DNA of 30,862 nucleotides. It comes from CAYGZT01 sp964354445. GTDB lineage: Bacteria > Patescibacteriota > Minisyncoccia > UBA6257 > JAGOQP01. Within the stretch, counting starts at the first letter, position 1, and every line of letters starts with the position of its first letter. Shown here piece after piece: positions 1-6,575 of this stretch. The translations under genes and the position numbers were made by a program. The stretch is taken from assembly GCA_964354445.1 (NCBI GenBank), contig CAYGZT010000024.1, positions 1-30,862 on the forward strand, in the 5' to 3' direction. The notes below the pieces were generated by a model. The model saw nothing but the letters and a program-made list of their open reading frames with translations. It searched no databases and was not told the DNA's origin.

Positions 1-465
1 GATAAGAAAGAACTGGAATACGTCACGCGCCTTCACACCGCGACACATCTTTTACAATGGGCATTGCGCAAAACCTTGGGAGAAACCGTCAGGCAAATGG
101 GGTCTGATATCACTGCCCAGCGCCTGCGGTTTGATTTTTCATTCGGCCGTAAGCTAACCGATGAAGAACTGCGTGCCGTTGAAGAGCTCGTCAACGAACA
201 AATTGAAAAAAACCTTCCGGTTTCCTTTAAAGAAATGACCAAAGAAGAAGCGATGCGCCAAGGAGCGCTGGCCTTCTTCAGAGGAAAGTACCCGGACACG
301 GTAAAGGTGTATCACATCGGTTCAGAATCTTCTGGCGGCATCATCAGCAAGGAATTGTGCGGAGGGCCGCATGTATCATCAACACGTGACATCGGCACGT
401 TCAAAATTACCAAAGAAGAATCTGTCGGCGAGGGAGTACGACGTGTTCGCGCAATCGTTTCGTAA
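1..465 (+). CDS. alaS: Alanyl-tRNA synthetase, C-terminal part (5' end outside window)
   Basis: This is the last 155 codons of alanyl-tRNA synthetase, open in frame from base 1. AlaRS charges tRNA-Ala and hydrolyses mischarged Ser/Gly-tRNA-Ala in its editing domain. The editing-site zinc motifs are visible: HTATH gives the HxxxH pair (fragment residues 12 and 16), and CGGPH gives the Cys-x3-His pair (residues 120 and 124). The protein stops about 30 residues after the second motif, at RRVRAIVS. The oligomerisation/C-Ala (DHHA1) domain of long AlaRS is therefore absent. The stop is TAA, and the next gene starts 2 bases later, so the two are probably cotranscribed. Identification is firm; the catalytic domain cannot be seen here. 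Confidence 0.95.
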   Translation, partial: DKKELEYVTRLHTATHLLQWALRKTLGETVRQMGSDITAQRLRFDFSFGRKLTDEELRAVEELVNEQIEKNLPVSFKEMTKEEAMRQGALAFFRGKYPDTVKVYHIGSESSGGIISKELCGGPHVSSTRDIGTFKITKEESVGEGVRRVRAIVS

Positions 466-467
466 CT

Positions 468-1682
468 ATGGATATAATCACACAGTTCCGCCCTCTCTTT
501 GATTCGTTGTTTCGTGTTCAACGACTCCTGCTCTGTTCCTTTGTGGGAGGCGGTGTTCTTCTGCAACCATTGCAGCTGTACGGTAACGCTCGTGTAGTGC
601 ATCACCGCAAGTCTTTATGGCTGCCCCGCATGTCCGAAAAAGAGTTCTTTGAAAGCAAACGCATCAAAGTGTATCTATGGCGGCTGTTTTTCCCTTTTCG
701 TTATCGGATTGTTGTCAGTGCACCGCGTCGGCATTGTCAATCGCGACTGACGACACTGTCAGCGGCACGTGCGCACCCCACCACTCCCGTCACCCAGCAG
801 GAACTGGAACATTTTTTCTCCAACACACTCCTGAAATCACTCGAGAATCACAAAAAAGACGTTACGCACAGATACGGCTATGATGACGTGCACGTGCTGC
901 TGGTTGATAATATAGCAATCTCCGCTGCAATCGACAGTAAGCGATTTCACAACAACCCCGATGCGCTGATCGGTTCTCGAGGGTCGGTTATCCGTGTCAG
1001 TGTCGTACAAACCCTATGCTCGCGAACGTTCTTCGGTTCACTGATGCGCATCATTCCCAGACGCAGCACAATCGGACACATCGTCGAAGAAGGTTTCAAT
1101 CTGGCAATGTTTATGTATCTTAAAGCGTCTGCGGCTCGCCAAAACTCTCAGGCGCGGTTTATACTCGCGGTCGTAGGCGATCGCGATACGACGATTATGC
1201 AAGCGACGCCGGAAAGCGTTGCTTTTTTGGATTCGTTCCGTTTCGGATGGAAAAGCATTTGTGATGTTCTTCATCACCACCTGGGGATTGACAACGCCAC
1301 CTGCATTCCGCTGTGCCAGACACTCGCTGCCGGCAGTCTTTCACCGTCGGTCACAAAAGGTCTATGGACGATCCTCAACAAGGAGCTGTCTCGATTGGTC
1401 AACGGTATGGAAGTTTTCCGGAAAGAAACCAAAATACCGACAATATTCGTCGACGGGGGACTGTTCGACTTCCTTCTGGCCGCTCATCCCGTCCTGGGAG
1501 CAATGGAAGTATCAGCGCGTAAAAACAAGGGTTTTGAGATATCCCACGCGCATCTCATTTCCCGTTTGGAAGCCGATGTGTATATGGAACTTCTGCGTCT
1601 GCCATCGTCAATGGTGAATCGTACGGCAGCAAAACTTATCCGGTGGCTTATTCCGAACACGCTCTGGGCGCATTCTTCATAG
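468..1682 (+). CDS. Uncharacterised protein with weak FtsA/PilM (actin-like) pattern
   Basis: This 404-residue protein is not recognised with certainty. It starts at an ATG 2 bases after the alaS stop. I see no signal peptide and no clear membrane segment, although residues 17-35 are hydrophobic. Its order of segments recalls FtsA/PilM: a beta-rich N-terminus; a helix near VTQQELEHFF (108-117) followed by VHVLLVDNIAI (141-151), like the SHS2-type insert; NPDALIGSRG (163-172), like the NPIGM-G turn; FILAVVGDRD (231-240) at the place of the second phosphate loop; and FVDGG (327-331) at the place of the adenosine motif. The canonical DxGxxxT residues are not intact, so nucleotide binding is doubtful. 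The downstream single-pass membrane protein could be a partner, as PilN is for PilM. The family is an inference from pattern only. Confidence 0.5.
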   Translation: MDIITQFRPLFDSLFRVQRLLLCSFVGGGVLLQPLQLYGNARVVHHRKSLWLPRMSEKEFFESKRIKVYLWRLFFPFRYRIVVSAPRRHCQSRLTTLSAARAHPTTPVTQQELEHFFSNTLLKSLENHKKDVTHRYGYDDVHVLLVDNIAISAAIDSKRFHNNPDALIGSRGSVIRVSVVQTLCSRTFFGSLMRIIPRRSTIGHIVEEGFNLAMFMYLKASAARQNSQARFILAVVGDRDTTIMQATPESVAFLDSFRFGWKSICDVLHHHLGIDNATCIPLCQTLAAGSLSPSVTKGLWTILNKELSRLVNGMEVFRKETKIPTIFVDGGLFDFLLAAHPVLGAMEVSARKNKGFEISHAHLISRLEADVYMELLRLPSSMVNRTAAKLIRWLIPNTLWAHSS

Positions 1683-1713
1683 AAAACGGGTGGCATAATT
1701 GGGAGAACTGGAA

Positions 1714-1719
1714 TATACT
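1714..1719 (+). promoter_or_regulatory. Candidate -10 box for the baseplate-J-like gene
   Basis: TATACT lies 27 bases before the ATG at 1747, in the 64-base gap after the previous gene. No good -35 hexamer is seen 16-18 bases upstream. It could be a real weak promoter or a chance AT-rich hit, so the downstream gene may instead be read through from alaS. Confidence 0.35.
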
Positions 1720-1746
1720 GTATATACGTAGAAAAACATTGATGCC

Positions 1747-3138
1747 ATGATGCAGTATAATAAGCAGAGAAAAAAGATTGTAAAAATCGTTGACATTATT
1801 CCTTCGTCCGAAAAGCGAGTCAGAAAAACAGAACCCTCTCCGCGAACGCTGGTTGTCGAGATTCCTCCACGCACGCCAGTTGCGGATGAAGCCAGCGTTA
1901 TACACAGACCGTCACCTCAGGATCTTTTTCCGGCACAGGAAACCGCCGATGTTGAATGGGAAGAGCAGGAAGTGAAACCGCGCGGAAAGCGCACACGGCG
2001 CATCATATGGTGGGCCACAGCTGCGGTGATTATTGCAGCACTTGCGTACCTTGCATGGTTTATTCTTCCGAAGGTGGACATCCGCATCGTCGCAAAAAAG
2101 GTCCAATGGGCTTCGACCGATCCGGTCATCGTCAATACTAATATCAATACTCCCGACAGTGCCTCGCGGCAGATACCCGGAGAGATTCTGACCGAAAAGA
2201 AGACAACGGTTGCTACATACAAGGCCTCGGGCCAGAAGTATGTGGAACGGAAAGCGCACGGGACCATTACCATTGTCAACGCGTACAGCTCAACACCCCA
2301 ACCTTTGGTCGCCACTACCAGATTTCAGGCTCCTGACGGCAGGATATTCAGACTTGCTAACCAGATAACGGTTCCCGGCGCTCGTGTTACGGAAGGGAAA
2401 ATCGAACCTTCGTCGATTGATGCGGCGGTTGTTGCCGACAAGACCGGTTCCGAATACAACATCGGTCCGGTTGAAAAATTCACCATACCCGGATTTACAG
2501 GATCGGATAAATTCGGCGGTTTCTACGGACTGTCGCGGCAGGCAATGAGCGGAGGATTTATTGGCACGAGTACTTTTCCCACTGACCAGGACATTGCTGC
2601 TGCCAAAGAAGAAGCGCAAAAGAAAATTCGTGATGCTCTGATGACATCATTTACCATCAACACGCTGCCCTCAACGTTTGCATTTGTCAAAGGATCAGAA
2701 GTTTACACGATAAAAGAACCGGCGATCAACGCCGAGACCGACGAAAACGAAATGTTTTCCGCCGTTGTGGAAGGTACGCTGTCAGTCATTGCATTCAAAC
2801 CGGACGATGCTTCATCGTTGCTCAGAGAGAATGGTCTTTCGACCAATAATCTTGACGCCGATCGTTATGAGCAAAAGAATCAGTCCGCCGTCTACGGGAA
2901 GGCCATGGTGGATTGGGCGGGTGGGAAAATGACCCTCCCCGTCGAATATACGACAACATTTGCTTATCGCATTGATGCTGACGCTATCAAGAAAAACAGC
3001 GCCGGAAAGAAAGAACTTGAGCTTAAGACGGCAATTCTTTCAACGCCCGGCGTTGATAAATTGACGGTTTCATTCTGGCCGTTCTGGGTCCAAAGCGTTC
3101 CTAAAAAACTTTCTCACATCAGTGTGGTGGTGGAGTAA
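1747..3138 (+). CDS. Single-pass membrane protein with baseplate-J-like domain
   Basis: This 463-residue protein has three parts. Residues 1-84 are charged and probably cytoplasmic and disordered. A single transmembrane helix follows at about 86-107 (WWATAAVIIAALAYLAWFIL). The rest is a large extracytoplasmic region. In it, residues about 165-280 resemble the baseplate J/gp47-type fold: a TITIVNAYS strand, a FRLANQITVPGA segment and a GSEYNIGPVEKFTIPGF segment like the family's G-x-x-YN-x-x-P motif. Proteins of this design are common uncharacterised products in CPR genomes, where a phage or contractile-tail role is not implied. Two ATGs are adjacent (1747 and 1750). Function is unknown; a cell-envelope or pilus-related scaffold is a guess from the topology and the upstream FtsA/PilM-like gene. 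Confidence 0.65.
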   Translation: MMQYNKQRKKIVKIVDIIPSSEKRVRKTEPSPRTLVVEIPPRTPVADEASVIHRPSPQDLFPAQETADVEWEEQEVKPRGKRTRRIIWWATAAVIIAALAYLAWFILPKVDIRIVAKKVQWASTDPVIVNTNINTPDSASRQIPGEILTEKKTTVATYKASGQKYVERKAHGTITIVNAYSSTPQPLVATTRFQAPDGRIFRLANQITVPGARVTEGKIEPSSIDAAVVADKTGSEYNIGPVEKFTIPGFTGSDKFGGFYGLSRQAMSGGFIGTSTFPTDQDIAAAKEEAQKKIRDALMTSFTINTLPSTFAFVKGSEVYTIKEPAINAETDENEMFSAVVEGTLSVIAFKPDDASSLLRENGLSTNNLDADRYEQKNQSAVYGKAMVDWAGGKMTLPVEYTTTFAYRIDADAIKKNSAGKKELELKTAILSTPGVDKLTVSFWPFWVQSVPKKLSHISVVVE

Positions 3139-3196
3139 TACCGCACGGCGTACATCATGGTGACGATGACGCGCTCCAGTTTGTGCATACGGCCAG

Positions 3197-3225
3197 TTGA
3201 CATTGTACGTGTAATTGCTTAGGCT
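3197..3225 (+). promoter_or_regulatory. Promoter of the infA/alpha operon
   Basis: A perfect -35 TTGACA (3197-3202) is followed after 17 bases by TAGGCT (3220-3225), a weak -10. Predicted transcription start is near 3232, giving a leader of about 15 bases before infA. It lies in the 109-base gap after the membrane protein gene. I see nothing else in that gap. Confidence 0.55.
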
Positions 3226-3247
3226 AATCCTTGCCTTTCTTTGCAGG

Positions 3248-3460
3248 ATGCAACTCAAAGAGTCCGAACAACTGATACACGGGATGGTTATTGAAGCGTT
3301 GCCGGCCACTACATTTCGCGTACAAGTGAATGAAGAGGTGATTCTCTGCCACTTGTCGGGCAAGATGCGGATGCACCACATTAAGGTTTATCCCGGCGAC
3401 AAGGTGCTTATAAGACTCAGCCCCGATAAAAAGAGGGGAATTGTTATGCGACGGCTATGA
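3248..3460 (+). CDS. infA: Translation initiation factor IF-1
   Basis: IF-1 binds the A site of the 30S subunit during initiation. The 70-residue product is the normal size and is a single OB fold: HGMVIEALPATTFRVQV, then LSGKMRMHHIKVYPGDKV, then KKRGIVMRRL, matching IF-1 along its whole length. I chose the ATG at 3248 because the family begins about 9 residues before the G-x-V-x-EALP motif; an upstream in-frame non-ATG start at 3215 would add residues foreign to the family. The gene is first in the alpha operon, and its TGA overlaps the rpmJ ATG (ATGA). Confidence 0.95.
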   Translation: MQLKESEQLIHGMVIEALPATTFRVQVNEEVILCHLSGKMRMHHIKVYPGDKVLIRLSPDKKRGIVMRRL

Positions 3461-3570
3461 AAGTTCGCTCATCGATTAAACGCATATGTAAGAACTGCAA
3501 GACGGTCCGTAGAAGTGGCCGTCTCTACATTATTTGCAAAAATCCAAAACATAAACAGAAACAAGGGTGA
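3457..3570 (+). CDS. rpmJ: 50S ribosomal protein L36
   Basis: A 37-codon gene that starts inside the infA stop codon (ATGA overlap). The product begins MKVRSSIKRICKNC and carries the L36 zinc ribbon, Cys11, Cys14, Cys27 and His32. It ends PKHKQKQG, as the zinc-binding form of L36 does. It sits at the family's usual place between infA and rpsM. L36 is the smallest large-subunit protein and stabilises domain VI of 23S rRNA. Length and motif agree with the family, so the call is firm despite the small size. Confidence 0.95.
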   Translation: MKVRSSIKRICKNCKTVRRSGRLYIICKNPKHKQKQG

Positions 3571-3582
3571 TATTCTTATTTT

Positions 3583-3966
3583 ATGAGACTCATCGGCATC
3601 AACATTCCGGACGAGAAACGCATTGATATTGCGCTTACCTACATCTACGGCATTGGCAGACCGAGGGCTCAGCGCATCATTGCCGATGCGCACATCAACC
3701 CGTCAAAAAAAGCCAAAGAGCTTGTGCCGAACGAAGTCAACCGCATCAAAGAGATTATTGAGCGAAGTTTTAAGGTTGAAGGAGAATTGCGCCAGGTGGT
3801 TCGCACCAACATCGGTCGACTCAAAGATATTCAATCCTATCGCGGTATGCGGCATGCACGGCGTCTGCCCGCACGCGGACAACGTACACGAACCAATTCC
3901 CGCACGGTGCGCGGTAACGTCCGCAAGACCGCCGGCAGCGGGCGACGTAAAGTTGAACTGAGATAG
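3583..3966 (+). CDS. rpsM: 30S ribosomal protein S13
   Basis: S13 sits in the head of the 30S subunit, contacts the P-site tRNA and forms bridges to the 50S subunit. The 127-residue product has the N-terminal helix-two-turn-helix part (MRLIGINIPDEKR, then YIYGIGRPRAQRI) and the basic RNA-binding C-terminus (RGMRHARRLPARGQRTRTN). The length is normal. It starts 12 bases after rpmJ and ends 4 bases before rpsK. No SD motif precedes the ATG. Confidence 0.97.
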   Translation: MRLIGINIPDEKRIDIALTYIYGIGRPRAQRIIADAHINPSKKAKELVPNEVNRIKEIIERSFKVEGELRQVVRTNIGRLKDIQSYRGMRHARRLPARGQRTRTNSRTVRGNVRKTAGSGRRKVELR

Positions 3967-3970
3967 GCAT

Positions 3971-4420
3971 ATGGGAAAGAAAAAAGTAGTTCAAAAAGCA
4001 GGAGGAGAGGAGCTTACCGAAGAGAAACTTGGAGAACGCATTGCCGCTCAGCAGGGTAAGGCGCCAGGCCATCATGTTGAATTCGGAATCGTATATGTCA
4101 ACGCTTCTTACAACAACACGATGATCACCGTAGCCGATAAAGCAGGGAATGTTATCACATGGGCGTCGGCCGGAGCATTGGGATTTTCGGGACCTAAAAA
4201 AGCAACGCCGTTTGCCTCATCTAAAGTCGTGTCAACTATTATCGAAAAAATGAAGCGGTCAGGTCTTCATAGTGTTGATATTATTGTAAAGGGTGTGGGG
4301 AGCGGACGTGATTCCGCAATCCGGACGTTCGCAAGTCACGGCATCAACATTCTCTCGGTCAAGGATGCGACGCCGGTTCCTCATAACGGACCCCGGCCGC
4401 GAAAAGTCAGAAGAGTGTAA
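3971..4420 (+). CDS. rpsK: 30S ribosomal protein S11
   Basis: S11 lies on the 30S platform near the mRNA exit. The 149-residue product has a charged extension of about 30 residues at the N-terminus, then the family core from GIVYVNASYNNTMITV to the diagnostic C-terminus DATPVPHNGPRPRKVRRV. The start ATG at 3971 follows rpsM by 4 bases. The N-terminal extension makes it some 20 residues longer than typical S11. Operon position between rpsM and rpsD is as expected. Confidence 0.97.
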   Translation: MGKKKVVQKAGGEELTEEKLGERIAAQQGKAPGHHVEFGIVYVNASYNNTMITVADKAGNVITWASAGALGFSGPKKATPFASSKVVSTIIEKMKRSGLHSVDIIVKGVGSGRDSAIRTFASHGINILSVKDATPVPHNGPRPRKVRRV

Positions 4421-4437
4421 CGTTTTGCCGAAAACTC

Positions 4438-5067
4438 ATGCGACTGGCAGCAAAAGAAAAAAAGGAGCGGGCACTGGGCACCAAATTGTTTCTCAAAGCA
4501 TTCCGTTCATACTCTCCAAAGTCGGCGATGGTCCGCCGTCCTACTCGTCCGGGTATGCACGGCGACAAGCGAGTGCGCGGAGCATCGGAATACAAACTGC
4601 AATTGATGGAGAAACAAAAAATCAAACTCACTTATGGACTTTCCGAGCGCCAGATGAAAAATATTGTTGGTGCCGCTATCGCCAAACGGGTGACGGGAGG
4701 GATGTCAGCTGCGGACCGCATCATTACAGCGTTGGAGTCTCGACTCGACAACATCGTCTATCGTCTTGGGATCTCGCCGTCTCGAATTATGGCGCGGCAG
4801 GCAGTCAGCCACGGTTATATTACAGTGAACGCAAGAAAAGTAACCATTCCCTCATATAAGGTGAAAAAAGAAGATATTATTACCATCAAAGAATCATATA
4901 AGCACATCCTGTTGTTCAAAGACCTGGGCAATACGCTTAAAACCCACGCCACCCTGTCGTGGCTTACGCTTGATGTTGCGACGCTCCAGGGAACAGTGAC
5001 GGCGCAGCCTCACGGAGTCGACGTGCCGTTTAACATCAATTTGGTCATCGATTACTATTCACGATAG
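4438..5067 (+). CDS. rpsD: 30S ribosomal protein S4
   Basis: S4 nucleates 30S assembly on the 5' domain of 16S rRNA and in many bacteria represses its own operon. The 209-residue product is full length. The motif RRPTRPGMHGDK is typical of the family, and the S4 RNA-binding domain covers about residues 100-160 (SRLDNIVYRLGISPSR, then QAVSHGYITVNARKV). The cysteines of zinc-binding S4 are absent, so this is the C-minus form. The gene lies 17 bases after rpsK and 10 before rpoA. Confidence 0.97.
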   Translation: MRLAAKEKKERALGTKLFLKAFRSYSPKSAMVRRPTRPGMHGDKRVRGASEYKLQLMEKQKIKLTYGLSERQMKNIVGAAIAKRVTGGMSAADRIITALESRLDNIVYRLGISPSRIMARQAVSHGYITVNARKVTIPSYKVKKEDIITIKESYKHILLFKDLGNTLKTHATLSWLTLDVATLQGTVTAQPHGVDVPFNINLVIDYYSR

Positions 5068-5077
5068 CACAGCGCGT

Positions 5078-5821
5078 ATGGAGTACGTTTTTCTAAGCAA
5101 GAATGTTGTCATTAAAAAGAAGTCCGAGAATGCATCGGTGGGCGTTTTTGAAATTGAGGGGCTGTATACCGGTTACGGGATTACTCTCGGTAACGCCCTG
5201 CGCAGAGTCTTACTCTCTTCGCTGCCGGGAGCGGCAATCACGCAGGTCAAGATTAAGGGAGTGAAGCATGAGTTCTCGACTATTCCGGGTGTTTTGGAAG
5301 ACATTGTCGATATAACGCTGAACCTGAAGAAAATACGCTTCGAATTCCATGCCGAAGAACCCCAGACACTTTCACTGAAAAAGAAGGGGGTGGGAGAGGT
5401 AACGGGTGCCGATATAAAAACGCCAAGCCAGGTTGAGATCGTCAATCCTGACGCGCACATCGCCACGCTCACTTCAAAAACCGCGGAATTTGAAATGGAA
5501 ATCACCGTCGAAAAAGGTTTGGGATACTCACCGGTGGAATCGCGTAAGGCTGAAAAGCTTCCCATCGGCACCATTGCCATTGATGCGATTTTCACACCCG
5601 TTCTTACCGTCAACAACGCCGTCGAGAATATGCGAGTTGGGGAACGAACGGACTATAACCGCCTTACGCTCACCGTGGAAACAGACGGAACCATCAGTCC
5701 TTCGCGAGCTATCCATAAAGCCTCAAATATTCTCAAAGATCATCTTGAAGTATTTTCAAACATCGACATCGTTGACGAATTTGAGGCGTTTTCCAAGATC
5801 TCAAAAAAGAAAGCATCATAA
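5078..5821 (+). CDS. rpoA: RNA polymerase alpha subunit lacking the C-terminal domain
   Basis: Alpha dimers start RNA polymerase assembly. The 247-residue product contains both N-terminal subdomains: TLGNALRR (36-43) of the dimer interface, VEHEF-like KGVKHEFSTIPGVLEDI, and GYSPVESRK/PIGTIAIDAIFTPV. It ends at DEFEAFSKISKKKAS, about where the interdomain linker would begin. The helix-hairpin-helix C-terminal domain that binds UP elements and activators (about 70-80 residues) is missing. The frame closes with a clean TAA, and rplQ follows 12 bases later, so this is not a visible frameshift. Confidence 0.96.
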   Translation: MEYVFLSKNVVIKKKSENASVGVFEIEGLYTGYGITLGNALRRVLLSSLPGAAITQVKIKGVKHEFSTIPGVLEDIVDITLNLKKIRFEFHAEEPQTLSLKKKGVGEVTGADIKTPSQVEIVNPDAHIATLTSKTAEFEMEITVEKGLGYSPVESRKAEKLPIGTIAIDAIFTPVLTVNNAVENMRVGERTDYNRLTLTVETDGTISPSRAIHKASNILKDHLEVFSNIDIVDEFEAFSKISKKKAS

Positions 5822-5833
5822 ACGCCCGGTGTT

Positions 5834-6184
5834 ATGCGCCATCTCAAAAAAGGAAGAAAATTCGGAAGAATGCGCGGCCAGCGCAGAGCGCTGCTTCGAG
5901 GTCTGATGCAACATCTAATCTTAAACGAACGCATAGCTACTACCGAGGCGCGTGCCAAAGAGCTCAAACCAACCGTTGAGAAACTGGTGTCACTCGCGAA
6001 AAAACAGACCATCAGCACCTTGAGAATCCTTATCGCCCGTCTTTCGAAACGCGCCGCCCTGAAGTTATACTATGACCTTGCCCCGCGCTACCGTGAGCGC
6101 AGCGGGGGATACCTGAGAATCATACGGACATCGAAACATCGCGTCGGAGACGCAAGTCAACGCGCCATTATCGAATTTATCTAA
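5834..6184 (+). CDS. rplQ: 50S ribosomal protein L17
   Basis: L17 is a large-subunit protein near the exit-tunnel side. The 116-residue product shows the family signature MRHLKKGRKFGRMRGQRRAL, then NERIATTEARAKELKPTVEKLV and the C-terminal GGYLRIIRT-x-HRVGD motif. Length is normal. It is the last ribosomal gene of the alpha operon, 12 bases after rpoA, with an unknown gene 7 bases downstream. No SD motif is visible. Confidence 0.97.
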   Translation: MRHLKKGRKFGRMRGQRRALLRGLMQHLILNERIATTEARAKELKPTVEKLVSLAKKQTISTLRILIARLSKRAALKLYYDLAPRYRERSGGYLRIIRTSKHRVGDASQRAIIEFI

Positions 6185-6191
6185 CACACCT

Positions 6192-6512
6192 ATGACCCTT
6201 TACGACAAGATAAAACACATTCTGAAGCGGGAAGAAGCGTGCGTCATCACGCGAAACAGCAGTCCGAAATACGTTGCGATGACTTGGAACAGATATCGGC
6301 GCATGCAAGACGAAATTTCACAACTCAGACAACTGCAGGAAACTGATGCCACGCTGCAGGCAGAACCGGAGATGCAAGAATCAATCGAAATGGCTTCTGT
6401 CCCCCCACTCTTTGAAGCAGAGGAATCCGCGATACGACTGGCAGGAGTCGGGACCGTCCCGCATACCTCCAAAACCCCCGAGACAATTGACATCAGCGAA
6501 GTTCCTGTCTAA
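6192..6512 (+). CDS. Uncharacterised 106-residue protein between rplQ and tuf
   Basis: The gene starts 7 bases after rplQ and is probably the last gene of the alpha operon. Residues 1-45 (DKIKHILKREEACVI, then KYVAMTWNRYRRMQDEISQLR) loosely recall Phd/YefM-type antitoxins, where a short strand is followed by a Tyr-Glu-helix, but no toxin gene is next to it. Residues 46-106 are acidic and low in hydrophobics, probably disordered. The tuf promoter lies in its last codons. Function unknown; the antitoxin-like fold is a weak guess. Confidence 0.6.
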   Translation: MTLYDKIKHILKREEACVITRNSSPKYVAMTWNRYRRMQDEISQLRQLQETDATLQAEPEMQESIEMASVPPLFEAEESAIRLAGVGTVPHTSKTPETIDISEVPV

Positions 6513-6515
6513 TAT
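6487..6515 (+). promoter_or_regulatory. Promoter of tuf-rpsJ, nested in the previous gene
   Basis: A perfect -35 TTGACA (6487-6492) and a TAATAT -10 (6510-6515) are spaced by 17 bases. The -35 lies inside the last codons of the unknown gene and the -10 spans its stop. Predicted start is near 6522, giving a leader of about 54 bases. The leader holds an AT-rich stem-loop, ATTCATTA (6546-6553) against TAATGAGT (6558-6565) with one G-U pair. Confidence 0.7.
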
Positions 6516-6575
6516 ATCAGGGTCTGCGCTTTTTTATTATCAATCATTCATTAACAGTAATGAGTATTAACCATT

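Noticed and set aside
1038..1280. Open frames on the minus strand inside the 468-1682 gene
   Set aside because: Short shadow frames with no recognisable domain; the plus-strand frame is continuous and follows alaS by 2 bases.
1747..3138. Phage or contractile injection system (baseplate J domain)
   Set aside because: No sheath, tube, spike or other tail genes are nearby, and the protein has a transmembrane anchor; CPR genomes often carry such isolated proteins.
6192..6512. Toxin-antitoxin locus (Phd-like start) and, at 27357, a RelE-like toxin
   Set aside because: Neither gene has a partner gene beside it, and the similarities are weak.
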